From positions 4,526,001 through 4,590,000 of the forward strand of contig JAEUWY010000002.1 of the NCBI GenBank assembly GCA_022059125.1: 64,000 nucleotides of DNA. Direction: 5' to 3'. Below the pieces are notes generated by a model. That model was not told the origin of the DNA and searched no databases. It was given only the letters and a program-made list of their open reading frames with translations. Origin of the DNA: Corynespora cassiicola. Its lineage: Eukaryota > Ascomycota > Dothideomycetes > Pleosporales > Corynesporascaceae. The translations under genes and the position numbers were made by a program. This document shows, piece by piece, positions 34,369 through 44,516 of this stretch; within the stretch, counting starts at the first letter, position 1; every line of letters starts with the position of its first letter.

Positions 34369-35390
34369 ATGTGCATCGCGATAGTAACCACTGAGCATCC
34401 TCAGTACCCGCTCATCATCCTCAATAACCGAGATGTATTCCGGCACCACGATTTGAATGAAAAAGCAAGTGGCAAGGCTGACATGTGTTACAGGAATATC
34501 TGCACCGGCCGACCCACGATGCAACCTGGTGGCCGGCCCCCGACACCCAGGTCCTCGGTGGATATGACTTGCATCGGCCAGCCCACGGAACATGGCTGGG
34601 CGTGACTCGCCAGGGCCGAATCGCAGTACTCACCAACTACCGCGAAGAGGACCAGGCCATTGTAGAAGGCGCCCGAAGCCGAGGACTCATCCCCAACGCC
34701 TGGCTCAAGTCGGCGCCCCACGAAAAGGAGACGACCGAGCAGTTTGCAAAGAGGTTCGTTGAGGTCGACGGCGTGCAAGGCGTTGGCGGCTTCAGCCTCT
34801 TGTACGGCTTCGCCCAAGACGTCGTCAAGGGCGACTCTGGCAAAGGCCTCGGCATCATCTCGAACCGCACGCCTGACGCCGAGGCCGTCATTCATGTGGC
34901 GAGCAAGCCTGGCGAGACACATGGCCTCAGCAACGCGGCGTTTGGCGACCGGTCCTGGCCCAAGGTCGTAAACGGCGAGAAGTGGACCAAGGCAGCCGTG
35001 AACGAGAGCGTGGAAAAGGGCGAGACGCGCGAGCAGCTGGTCGACAGGCTGCTCGCTGTCCTGAGCACCGACACCATGCCGCGCCAGAAGGAGAACGAGG
35101 AGTGGGACATGTATCTCAACCAGCTTCGGCACAGCATCTTTGTCCCCTCGATAGGGCGGGACCATCTCGAGGAGCACAACATGCCGGCTCACGACGTGGG
35201 GGATATCGTCAAGCAGCTTGCCCCTGATGCCACCTCGGGTTGCTATGGGACGCAGAAGCAAATCATCATCTTGGTTGACAAGGAGGGCAAGATGTTTTAT
35301 CTTGAACGGACTCTGTTTGATGGCGACGCGAAGCCTGTTGAGAAGGGCAAAGGCGACCGGACGTTTGAATTCCAGATTGAGGCATGGTAA
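34369..35390 (+). CDS. TANGO2/NRDE family protein (DUF833)
   Basis: Two exons (34369-34434 and 34494-35390) give 320 aa. The protein opens MCIAIVTTEHPQYPLIILNN and continues RDEYLHRPT, the NRDE signature that starts right after the initiator Met-Cys. WWPAPDTQVLGGYDL, GTWLGVTRQGRIAVLTNYRE, GFSLLYGF, SNRTPD and HGLSNAAFGDRSWPKV follow in family order. The 59-nt intron splits the NRDE motif between D and E. Family knowledge: TANGO2 affects Golgi organisation and lipid or heme handling; fungal members are poorly studied and the N-terminal nucleophile-like fold is of unproven activity. Length is normal. Confidence 0.9.
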
Positions 35391-35857
35391 GAAAAGCAGA
35401 GAGATTTATCCTCTTATTACAGTCATAATTCTTTTCGGTACTGCTCCAAGGGAATTTGTTAAGCCGGCATCTTCTAGATGGGTAGAATATCGCAGTTACA
35501 AACCTGGGAAACGGCTTCGCAGCCTAACCTGCTAAATGCAACGAGATCTTTTGGCACGCTTTCATCCAGAAAACTTATTAGTGAAGTTGCAGCAATCCAT
35601 GGATTCAAACTGCCAGTGTGCCGCGGTGGTCGCTGCGTTTGGCCCGTCTTGGCGATGGCCTGAGGAGGTGACGTCTTGCGCGGTTTCGGCAAACCATCAA
35701 CACCTCCGTTGACAAGCAGCGCTACCGATTTGTCTCCCACCCACTCGATTCTCCGCTATGATCTTTTGAACCCCGCCGACTCTAGATTTTCGGTCCATTT
35801 CGTCTTTTGAATAGCATCGCCCCCGGTCCCTCCAGTTCCTTCAGCACATCATCCGAC
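35391..35857. other. Intergenic, TANGO2-like 3' flank and RING-CH gene promoter
   Basis: No gene is supported. The short rightward frame reaching into the next gene uses TTG at 35807 as its first codon, so it is treated as untranslated leader. Confidence 0.45.
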
Positions 35858-37504
35858 ATGGCCTCGCTGCCGCCGCAGCGCCCTGCATCCCAGCGGAGGC
35901 CGTCCCCGCCTGCCGAGGCCTCCTCCGCGCGCGAGCTCACGGAACGCACAAACAGCTTCTCTGCCGCCTCCGTCGACTCACAGACGCTCTTCCTAAATTC
36001 TCCGCCACCATCGTCGTCCGAAAAGCCCGTCGAGTTAGCCCAGAAGGAGGCGCCCGCACCGACACAACCACAGGACGAAGACGCTGAGCCGCGCAAGTGC
36101 TGGATCTGCTTCAACGACGAGACAGAGGACGATGAAACCACGTCAGAATGGCGGTCCCCGTGCCCATGCGTCTTGGTCGCGCATGAGCGCTGTCTGCTAG
36201 ATTGGATTGCTGACATGGAGGCCCCCAGTTCGAGGCGGCGCGCTGGAAACCGCGTGGGCAAGATACAGTGTCCGCAGTGCAAGTCTGAGATACGGCTTGA
36301 GCGGCCACGGAGTTTCATTGTGGACAGTGTGCGCGCCGTGGAGCGTATGACGGGCATGATGTTGCTACCGGGCTTCATCTTTGTGACTGCGACGGCAGCC
36401 TACTCCACGCTCAAGCTGGCTGGCATCTACACCATCAACCAGATCTTCGGACGGGAAGATGGACTACTCATTTTGCACCCGCTCTATGAGGTCCCAACCG
36501 CAGTGGGTTCGTCAATGGGAGACCGTCTTCTGGAGGGACTGCGACAGCACTGGAGGTTGGACATTGGGCTTCCCTTGATCCCAGCGGTGCTCGTGGCGAG
36601 CAGGACCACCTTGGCGGACTCGTTCCTCCCTTTCCTGCCTCTCATATTCTTCGTCAGTTCTGGACGTGCTGCAGGGCCCCAGGATGAGTTGCTGCAACTC
36701 TCGTGGCCGCCCAGTGCGGCGTTCACCGTAGCAACCCTCCCTTACATTCGAGGCATCTACAATGCCTACTACGAGCGCTTCTGGTTGCCCAGGGAGCGCC
36801 GCTGGCTGAAGGAGATTCAACCTCGCGCGGGATCAGATGATGGTGGCAATATAGAGATCGACATCGACGACCACGACCACGATCATGACCATGCCCATGA
36901 CCATGATGACGACGAAGAGGCTTTGGAACTTGAGGTTGACTTTGACATCTTTGCAGATTGGAACAATGGCGGTGAAGCAGATAATAACAATGCGCCTGAA
37001 AATCCCCCGGTACCCATTGCTCGAGGCCCAGCACACCCGTTGAATGCGCCGCCAATGGACGATGACACAGACACCGACACCGATGATGAACCTCCGGCGC
37101 TCGTCGATGCCGATCCTGCGCCCGCTCCAAACGTTCCCCAGCAGCCGCCGGCCCAGCCAAGACAACAGCGCATACGCCGCGAGCGCAACATTGCTTTTAG
37201 CACCACCAGCCTTGCGGACACCATCCTCGGTGCCCTCATATTTCCTTCGATTGCCGCAGCCGTGGGCGAGGCACTGAAGCAGGTCCTCCCACAGTCTTGG
37301 GTGACGCCCCCTGCGTCGGGCGCGAAACCGACGGGCTTCCTGCAGTCCAGGTGGGCACGGAGTATTGTCGGGGGCTGCCTGTTTGTCGGCGTCAAGGATG
37401 CGGTGCTTCTCTATGTTCGGTGGAAGATGGCGCAGAATCATCGCCACCGGAGGGTTTTGGATTATGATAGGAAAAAGGACAAGAAGAAGAGTGGGAGAGT
37501 GTAG
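35858..37504 (+). CDS. Membrane RING-CH (MARCH-type) ubiquitin ligase candidate
   Basis: A single frame of 548 aa from the ATG at 35858. The RING-CH zinc finger covers residues 81-141: CWICF (C81, C84), CPC (C102, C104), HERC (H109, C112) and CPQC (C138, C141), a C4HC3 order, with the conserved Trp after C112 (LLDWI). Hydrophobic helices follow (GMMLLPGFIFVTATAAYSTLKLAGIY near 160, more near 235-275 and 450-520). This is the layout of membrane-bound MARCH-type E3 ligases, which ubiquitinate membrane proteins. A loop near residues 333-352 is an unusual His/Asp-rich tract (HDHDHDHAHDHDDD) that may bind metal ions. Target and compartment (ER, mitochondrion or vacuole) are unknown. Confidence 0.85.
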   Translation: MASLPPQRPASQRRPSPPAEASSARELTERTNSFSAASVDSQTLFLNSPPPSSSEKPVELAQKEAPAPTQPQDEDAEPRKCWICFNDETEDDETTSEWRSPCPCVLVAHERCLLDWIADMEAPSSRRRAGNRVGKIQCPQCKSEIRLERPRSFIVDSVRAVERMTGMMLLPGFIFVTATAAYSTLKLAGIYTINQIFGREDGLLILHPLYEVPTAVGSSMGDRLLEGLRQHWRLDIGLPLIPAVLVASRTTLADSFLPFLPLIFFVSSGRAAGPQDELLQLSWPPSAAFTVATLPYIRGIYNAYYERFWLPRERRWLKEIQPRAGSDDGGNIEIDIDDHDHDHDHAHDHDDDEEALELEVDFDIFADWNNGGEADNNNAPENPPVPIARGPAHPLNAPPMDDDTDTDTDDEPPALVDADPAPAPNVPQQPPAQPRQQRIRRERNIAFSTTSLADTILGALIFPSIAAAVGEALKQVLPQSWVTPPASGAKPTGFLQSRWARSIVGGCLFVGVKDAVLLYVRWKMAQNHRHRRVLDYDRKKDKKKSGRV

Positions 37505-37952
37505 TCTTTTCCTATTGGTATGTACTGGACTGTCCTGGGAGCGTAGATTTGAGAGGTGGCGCATTGGAGGGGCATGGGTAGAAGATTGGTAGTTTGTCCT
37601 GTTTTCACTAGGGATGGGATTTGGTAAGGAGTAGGTATTCCTCTGTGGATAGGGTAACCCGTAGATGCTACTACACTCAATGAAAGATCAAGAGGTACTT
37701 GGACCTCAATTCACTTATTTTCCAAAAAGAATTGTTGGTGTTGAAGTCAAAGCCGCAGAAAGACGACGGGGTTGCTTGGGCATCGTAGCTCTTCCCAGAA
37801 GTCATGTCAGCTGTATGGGCTTACGGGTCTTACGTAGTGAAGGACCTTTGTGTTGAGGGATCAAGCTGCCTGTCTTCCAGGTAGCAATGCCGGGTTTAGG
37901 CAAAAAGCTATCGATCCACACATCCCAGTGGGCGTCTCTTCCAACAATAAGC
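37505..37952. other. Intergenic, RING-CH gene 3' flank
   Basis: No coding signal is seen. The stretch leads into the 3' side of the minus-strand tRNA gene. Confidence 0.45.
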
Positions 37953-37959
37953 AAAAAAA
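37953..37959 (-). terminator. Pol III T-run terminator of the tRNA-His gene
   Basis: Seven consecutive T residues on the minus strand start 16 nt beyond the last tRNA base (37975). A run of four or more T is enough to stop RNA polymerase III, so the placement supports a live Pol III gene rather than a random tRNA-like sequence. Confidence 0.7.
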
Positions 37960-37974
37960 GAATATTCAGCTCCT

Positions 37975-38104
37975 TGGCGGTGCTGGGACTCGAACTGCGC
38001 GATATGTTAGTATCGCTGTGACTATAAATCCTCAGATGAGAGGGCCAACCTACCCCAGGCTGGCGCGGCCACAACGCGACGTCATACCCCTAGACCACAC
38101 CACC
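37975..38104 (-). tRNA. tRNA-His(GTG) with an intron-like insert in the T arm
   Basis: Exons 38104-38054 and 37994-37975 join to a 71-nt tRNA. The acceptor stem GGTGGTG/CACCGCC has seven pairs (one G-T) with discriminator A73, as in eukaryotic tRNA-His, where G-1 is added later. The D arm is GGTCTAGGGGTATGAC. The anticodon stem has four good pairs (CGCG/CGCG) and one T-C mismatch at its top. The loop TTGTGGC has anticodon GTG. The joined T arm is CTGGG-TTCGAGT-CCCAG, five perfect pairs. Unspliced, three of five T-stem pairs are lost. No insert lies at the usual position 37/38. The A box is intact, and the B box reads AGTTCGAGTCC across the insert end. It could be a pseudogene, but the terminator and stem conservation argue against that. 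Confidence 0.78.
37995..38053 (-). other. 59-nt spliceosomal-like intron inside tRNA-His T arm
   Basis: Read on the minus strand the insert starts GTAGGT, contains GATACTAACAT (perfect TACTAAC branch site, branch A about 12 nt from the end) and ends CGCGCAG. Length and signals match the protein-gene introns of this window. It sits between T-stem base 53 and loop base 54. Its terminal AG replaces the two G that begin a B box (GGTTCGANTCC), so an 10-of-11 B box survives in the unspliced gene. Confidence 0.72.
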
Positions 38105-38567
38105 GTGTTCTAGCTGTTTGATGGAGTCTCGAAACTTTACAAAAGATATAACGACTACAAAAAGCGAGTCGACGAACGAGGGGCGGCAATGACGACTGAA
38201 CGGCTCAAAAGAAGCGGGCGGGGCATGTAATTGGGTCCGTGCGGCGGGGTTCGTGGTACTGAGAACCCCACTGCGTGCACCCGTCACTGGTTTTTGCAAT
38301 TTTCTGCAACACCTCGCGGTTGGCCACCATGCGCGGATTCGATATCACTCTAAGAACACATTCGGCATACTACACGCCATAAAGCAAGCGGTCACGGTCT
38401 CTGCCGCCTCTCTGTCTGCCACTGGCTTCGCCTTGCTTCCGAGACTCGAGCCTGCGCAGCGCCCTCTATAAGAATTTGCGGCCGCGCTAGAGACGAGCAG
38501 ACGGTAGACGCAAAAAGCTAGCGGGTCCACTCTCCGGGTACCTGCGCATACACGTCCTGGCCCCCGA
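38105..38567. promoter_or_regulatory. Divergent upstream region, tRNA-His and Tfc6-like gene
   Basis: A 463-bp gap lies between the tRNA 5' end and a start codon at 38568. A NotI-like GCGGCCGC site lies around 38479. No further gene is recognised. Confidence 0.4.
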
Positions 38568-41002
38568 ATGGCAGACGCAGGTAAGGATTGTTGCTCCTTT
38601 CGGCTGCCGGCTACACGTCCACACAGGCTGGCCACCCGGTGCGCATCACATGCTCACGTGTGGAAACAGGTCGATCGCGGCGCGCGTCTCGCGGACAGCC
38701 CAAGTCCTATCGGACTGCCGACTACTATCAGGGCATCATCGAGGACGACTCCTCCTCCGAGACGGACGGTGTGGATCGGAGAGCAGAAAAGGAGGATGGC
38801 GGCGAGTATGAGCCTCCGGCCAATGAGGAAGAGGAGCAAGACGATGATTTCGCAGAGGCTGGTGAGGTGGAAGAGGACGATGAGAACTACGAGGGCGCGG
38901 AGGGGTCCGACGGCGACCTTCCGGCGGGAGAGTCGGTCATAGACGTTCTCTCCGACCACGAGCCTGGCAGGACCAAGAAACCCAGTAAAAGTCGCGGTGT
39001 CGACTCCGAACCCATGACCACCTTGGTCGTGAGCGGGCACGCGATCAAGGTCAAGCCGGCTTCTGCATGGCATCAAGGCGAGGACGCGAAGTTGTTGAAT
39101 AGGGGGGTCCTTGAATGGGGAGAGGGTGGGCAAGAGGCCCGTCTGAAGAACTTCTTTGGTCCATCACACGAGAACTTGATCCCAGTGCTCAAGACGAGAG
39201 ACCACTGGAGTCACATGCACACCCTACCGAAGCGGGATGATGGGCACTTGCACGAGTCGTATTTCCCGGCCGAGGGTGCACTGGAGAAGGAGACCAGGGC
39301 GACGAGGAAATGGTATGCCGATGCTGGGCGAGAACTGTTTGCTGCAGGCCAAAAGAGCAGAAATTTGAGCGAAGAGGAGGGGAAGAAGTACATGGTCACT
39401 GAGGAAGAGGAATCTCTCAATGTTCTTTTGGGGGATTTGAAGAACCCGCAGGTTTACGAGATACCCAAGGGATCCTACATTAGCACGGCAGAGCCCTTTG
39501 CCAGTAAAGAAGGACGCAAAGGATGGATATTGAACGTGGGTGCAAAAGTGCGAGAGGCACAGTGGGTCAAGAATGAGCAAGACTCTACACAATACCTTGC
39601 AATTGTTGCAGAGCAAAAGGAACCTAGCACTGCTGGTCGACGGCCACACAAACCACTAGAAACTCCACAGGCACCAGCCTACACGCCCACCAGTCCTTTC
39701 CCCGCATCAATACAGATCTGGGTATTTGAAGCGGACGAAAAAGGTGAGGTCGATCCGAACAAGGAACCCAGGCTCGAGTTGGTCATTTGTGCGGATTGGG
39801 GCTTTCCCAAAAAAATTCGGTGGTGTCCAGTAGGCCTAAAGGACAATTTACAGCCTTCTAGTGATGGTGACAATATTCACCTCGGCCTTCTTGCTGGTAT
39901 TTGGTCCGACGGCGGTGTCCGGGTCTTGGACATATCCTACAGGCGGCCGGAGGGTGAATCTCCAACGACACAATACCAACATTATTCCCACGCCGCCTTC
40001 GAATCTTATTTCCCCAACACCATCTCTACTACTCTTCATTGGTTGTCTGGGACTAGCATAGCAGTAGCTAATGCAGATGGGTCTCTCTCCATCTGGACCT
40101 TGACCCGACCAGATGCCTTTCCCAGGCCACAGATGTCTGTTACGGAGCGGCACAACCCACAGCCATGGTTTCACAGGCAGATTGCGGACACTTATATCAT
40201 AGCCTTGGTTTCTGGGTGGCCCTCTCGCCCCAACTACGTCTCAATAACCACCGTCGATGGCTATTCACTCCTGTACGACCTCCGCAACCACTGGAACGAA
40301 GTGTGCACCTCGCCCCGCGGCCGCATGCTCCTCGCAGCCCAGGCCTGGCACGAGCACACGCAATCCTTCGTCATGCCCGACGAATACTACTTTTTGCGGC
40401 ACAACACGATCCGCCGCACCTACTCCAACGTCTACACGATGCGCATGGACAGCACCATCATCGCGGTAGCCACGAGCGCCGTCCACCCCAGCATCCTCGT
40501 CGCCGGCGCAGACGGCGAGATCCTGGCCAACAACCCCACGGCCAGGATGCTCAACAACAAGGAGACGCCGTGGAAGCAGACGTGGTTCAAGCACGAGTGG
40601 CGCCCACCCATCGACCGCCTCGCAATCAAGATCCCGGCCCCCGTCGATCCCGCCGAAAAGCCTTGCACCAGCATCCCCCTCATCGGCGACAATGTACCCC
40701 CCGTTCCTAGCAGCCCTCCGCCTCTGAGTTCTCAGACCAACGGCCAGGGCCAGACCACAGTGGACCCCGCGCTCCTCGCCCGCCCCATGGCACGCCTCAC
40801 CGAGGGCTACAAGGCCGAGCTCATGGTGCTGCAGCACGCCAACATGTCCAAGAAGTTCAAGGACGGCCACAAGCTCATCACCGTGTACGAGGAGAAGAGC
40901 GCCGTGTCGGCTCTGGCGTGGAATCCGAACCAGAGGTGTGGGAGTTGGGCGGTGGCGGGTTTGGGGTCGGGGTTGGTGAGGGTCGAGGATTTGGGGGTTT
41001 AG
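38568..41002 (+). CDS. tfc6: TFIIIC subunit Tfc6-like WD-repeat protein
   Basis: Two exons (38568-38580 and 38670-41002) give 781 aa. Exon 1 is only 13 nt (ATG GCA GAC GCA G). The 89-nt intron ends at AAACAG, giving MADAGRSRRASRGQPKSYR. A basic start is followed by a long acidic stretch (about 30-100: EEEEQDDDFAEAGEVEEDDE). The body is a WD-like propeller: GWILNVGAKVREAQWV, PASIQIWVFEADE, LELVICADWGFPKKIRWCP, LLAGIWSDGGVRVLDI, STTLHWLSGTSIAVANADGSLSIW and YVSITTVDGYSLLYDLRNHW. This fits fungal Tfc6 (tau91), which with Tfc3 recognises the B box of tRNA genes. Identification rests on overall pattern; another WD chromatin protein is the alternative. Confidence 0.65.
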
Positions 41003-42127
41003 GCGGCCGCCTTTTGACTGGTAGTGAGGGTTAGGGTTGGGATTTTTTTCTGTATTAGGGGGTTGGGGATCTAAGAGCTCAGAGGGAAGGAATGGCAATG
41101 GGAATGGGAATAGATTTGGGAGACCCCTGAGTCATCTTGATAATTGGTTTTGTGAAAAGATTATTGAAGTTGTGTATACAAAAAAGGATAATATCTTGAT
41201 TAATATTCCGAGGATGGGGTTTGTCTGTGACTTTCAGTTTTGTTCTTTTGTAAATCTTTTTCGAGGCATTGGAAATCTTCGAGGAAGCTTTATAGGAACC
41301 CTAAAGAATGGCAGAATGAGCGACACGGAATATTACCCTTTTTGTGGATATGATGATTTGGAGAGAAGATTCGTGTGCATGAACTCTTATCACCCTCTTG
41401 TGGATCTTGGGATTTGACCAAATATTTGTATGCTCAATTCCTTATGCTCCGGCCTATGCTTGCATTATTTGATGCCCAGACGGCCAATATTTTGGCAGGA
41501 TGAAGGAAACACAGTGCATCAAGATGTCATGGCAATTTATAATCACCTCCTACCAAAGTCATTAATGTGGCTGTGTAGATAGGGCATTGGGATTAATTGT
41601 CGGAGTGGGGCCGCTCTCACGCATCTCATCCACATGCCGCTCACATATCACACACTAAAACAGCGACATTGTCCCAAAACGTCGACGCTTAAGCACTTTT
41701 TGTTTTCTCCATGCAAGATTGTGACGATAAGGCGGGTTTATCATCACGGAAAGCCACTCCACATGGCCATTGCCAAGGATTACCAGCTTACGCAACCCCT
41801 GAGTGCTATCCATGTAGATCCACTCCCGTTCTCAGGCCCAGGTGGAAAATAAGGGAACTCAGTAGCCTAGAGCCGGGTACACCCGGCGCATCATGACTGA
41901 AGGGGCTATCTGTCTGGCGACGGGATGAAACAGACACTCGGCATCACAACCAAGGAACAATCTTGAACACTGATTTTAAGGGGAGAGAGAAGAAAGCCAC
42001 TTTTTCAGGCTGGCAATGTCTATCTTGAGCTATTGGGAATAAAAAAGGTAGCTACAAGAAAGGGGGAAAAAAACTCAACCCTTGGTCTATATATTTATCC
42101 GCTACTTGGGGGGCATCCATCCGCCAC
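41003..42127. other. Intergenic between convergent genes
   Basis: More than 1 kb, AT-rich toward 41150-41560, between two genes that end here. A rightward 126-codon frame at 41037 lacks recognisable features. Nothing is supported. Confidence 0.45.
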
Positions 42128-43171
42128 TTAGGCATTGAGGTTGGCGCGGAAGAACTCGGTTAAGCGGTCAAAGGGTATCAACTCGACGCGGTCGTACAGG
42201 TCGACATGGCCGGCATTGGGGATCCACAGAAGCTCCTTGGGCTCGGCGGCCTGCTCAAATGCCTTCTCGCTGAACTCCCTAGAGTGGGCTTGCTCGCCTG
42301 AAACGAAGAGCAAGGGACGCGGCGAGATATCCTCAATGTTGTTGAAGGGGTAGAAGTTCGCGAGCTTGATGCTGCTGGTCAAGGCAGTGCCGGTAGTGAG
42401 GTTGGCGCGGCCGCCAGGCGGCGTGTATTGGCCGCGAGGGGTACGGTAAAAGTCGAAGAACTCGCGGTCAATTTCTGTGGATGCGTTGGTGAGGGTAAGG
42501 GGCGTTCCGAGGCCGTACTGCGTCTCGCCACCCGCGGCCTCGACCCAGCGCTGCTCAGCCGACGTGGCGATCATGGCCTTGCGCTGCTCAGTGCTGACCG
42601 CGTTCCTGATGCCGTTGCGGAAGGCGTCGCCCATATCGTACATGCTCACGGTGGCGATGGCCTTGAGGCGGGGATCAATCTTAGCCGCGCTGATAATGTA
42701 GGAGCCGCTTCCGCAGATGCCAACGCCCCCAATGCGCTCGCGGTTGATATAGTCCTGCAGGCCAAGATAGTCGACGGCGGCGCTGAAGGACTCTGCAAGC
42801 AGGTCGGGAACGACCGAGTTACGCGGCTCACCCGAGCTTCCGCCGAAGAAGGCGTGATCCAAAGCAATAGTAACGAACCCCTGCTCGGCAAGCTTGGTGG
42901 CATATAGGTTCGCGCTCTGCTCCTTGACTGCGCCCGCAGGGTGGCTGACGACAATAGCTGGAAGGTTTCCGGTCATATTCTTTGGAGTGATGAGATTACC
43001 GGCAATGATGTGTCCGAAGAGGTTGGGGAACGTGATGGGCTGGAGCGTCACAAGGTCGCTGCGGTAGAAATTGTCGGCTCCAAATGAGAGGTTCTGGGCG
43101 GTCGCTGAGGTGGTGAATATGCTCATCACCATCATTCCCGTCTGGGCAATTGATTGCGTAGTAACCTTCAT
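42128..43171 (-). CDS. Secreted alpha/beta hydrolase, dienelactone-hydrolase-like
   Basis: An intronless 347-aa frame with ATG at 43171. The first about 25 residues (GMMVMSIFTTSATAQ) look like a signal peptide. The fold is clear: LPAIVVSHPAGAVKEQ near residue 70, FVTIALDHAFFG near 99, the nucleophile elbow GVGICGSGSY near 149-158, a late RPLLFVSGEQA strand, and the catalytic-His motif NAGHVDLYD near residue 322. In the elbow the central residue is Cys153, as in dienelactone hydrolases, though Ser155 lies close by. Similar proteins are common in bacteria (YcjY-like) and scattered in fungi. Substrate is unknown. The lack of introns among intron-rich neighbours is compatible with gene transfer but does not prove it. 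Confidence 0.8.
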   Translation of the reverse strand: MKVTTQSIAQTGMMVMSIFTTSATAQNLSFGADNFYRSDLVTLQPITFPNLFGHIIAGNLITPKNMTGNLPAIVVSHPAGAVKEQSANLYATKLAEQGFVTIALDHAFFGGSSGEPRNSVVPDLLAESFSAAVDYLGLQDYINRERIGGVGICGSGSYIISAAKIDPRLKAIATVSMYDMGDAFRNGIRNAVSTEQRKAMIATSAEQRWVEAAGGETQYGLGTPLTLTNASTEIDREFFDFYRTPRGQYTPPGGRANLTTGTALTSSIKLANFYPFNNIEDISPRPLLFVSGEQAHSREFSEKAFEQAAEPKELLWIPNAGHVDLYDRVELIPFDRLTEFFRANLNA

Positions 43172-44516
43172 GTTGCTGAATTGGATCGCCGGGCTCAGTT
43201 GGAAGTGTATGCTTGAAGGTGGTTCCGAACACTGATACTTCCTTTTCCAAACATCCCACTGTAGCTTTTATAGATGTTGAATTAGATCACGGCATGTTGC
43301 ACTGCCATAGCTTGCGTCACTTAGCCACGAATATCGCAGATTGGTGTTGGAGAAGAACAAAACAACTTATCTTGAAATGATGCCATTCAATGTAGTCGGA
43401 GCCTTGGCAGGCCCATACTACTGTATCCCAAAAACGTAGGCCGCTTACATTCAACGGAGTTAAGGAGTAGAAAGTAGACACCAAGGCATAAAAATGAAGG
43501 AAGCAGTCTGCTTACGGTTGGTCGGACTTAGCGCTAGCACCCTGACGCTGAGATACACACGTCCCCACTGCAAGCTGCTGACAGCCAAGCAGACTAGCGT
43601 GGGCATAGACTTTCAGCTTCCAATCACTTTCACCCAACTCTGCAACGATCACCCCTCGCCCACGGTACATCTTCGGCCATAACTCCAAATCCATCACTAT
43701 ATTGTCATCGAGTGCAGATAGTGAGCAGTCAGGTTTATATATGTCAAGCCAGGATAGTTGCGTAAACGCACCACATTGATGGCAATACGTCAACAGAATG
43801 CTCTCTCGTCGCCTTTTAATCAGTGAAAAGCTTTCAACATTGGTCATTAGAGCAGCACACTCCGTATCATGGCGGCTCCCGTTTCGATGATTAATTATCC
43901 TTTTCTTAAATAGTCTGTCAAAAGTCGTGGTGTGTATGGAAAGTATGCCGGCATACATATTGCTTCCTATTGCGTGTGATCATGCCGTCTGTGCGCAATA
44001 TGTTAATGTAGGAAAGTGGTACCGAAGCGGTCGAGCCATTAGGAAAAACGGATCGTGGCGCAGAAAATGGCTATTCCTGATTGCAGAGGGTTAACCTAAC
44101 TTTCTGCAAAAAAAAACTGTGGAGAAGATTGCAAATTAGCAAGTCAAAGACATTCTGTTGCTGTTCCTCTCCGTCATTCTGCGGTAACATTGTGTGTGAT
44201 TACCACTTTCTGGTATCAGATATGGCTTTGCTTATTCCAAAGGCCGATTTCGCTTTTGTTTGAACATTGTGCAAATGATTTGGCCTTCACAGCGTCACAA
44301 CCTTCAAAGTGCTACCCTTTTGCACTTTTATTGTGTTTTCACAAAACGATTAGATGTGGGATTTAACACCCAGGGTACGACCTACAAGATTTTCTGCTGA
44401 AAGCACAGCTGTCATCGCACGAAATTAGATTTGAACACCTTGGCCGGATCTGTGTTCAACAAGAATCTGGCTCTTCTACCCGAAAGAAACATACAAAGCA
44501 CCCAAATATCAACAGA
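43172..44516. other. Divergent intergenic region, no supported gene
   Basis: A gap of 1,345 bp between head-to-head starts, AT-rich on the right. The short frames on both strands lack motifs. It must include promoters for the hydrolase and the F-box-like gene. Confidence 0.45.

Noticed and set aside
35807..35857. Upstream in-frame extension of the RING-CH protein
   Set aside because: The first codon is TTG, not ATG, so the ATG at 35858 is the supported start.
37995..38053. The tRNA insert as an ordinary tRNA intron
   Set aside because: Ordinary nuclear tRNA introns interrupt 37/38. Here the anticodon loop TTGTGGC is continuous and the break is in the T arm.
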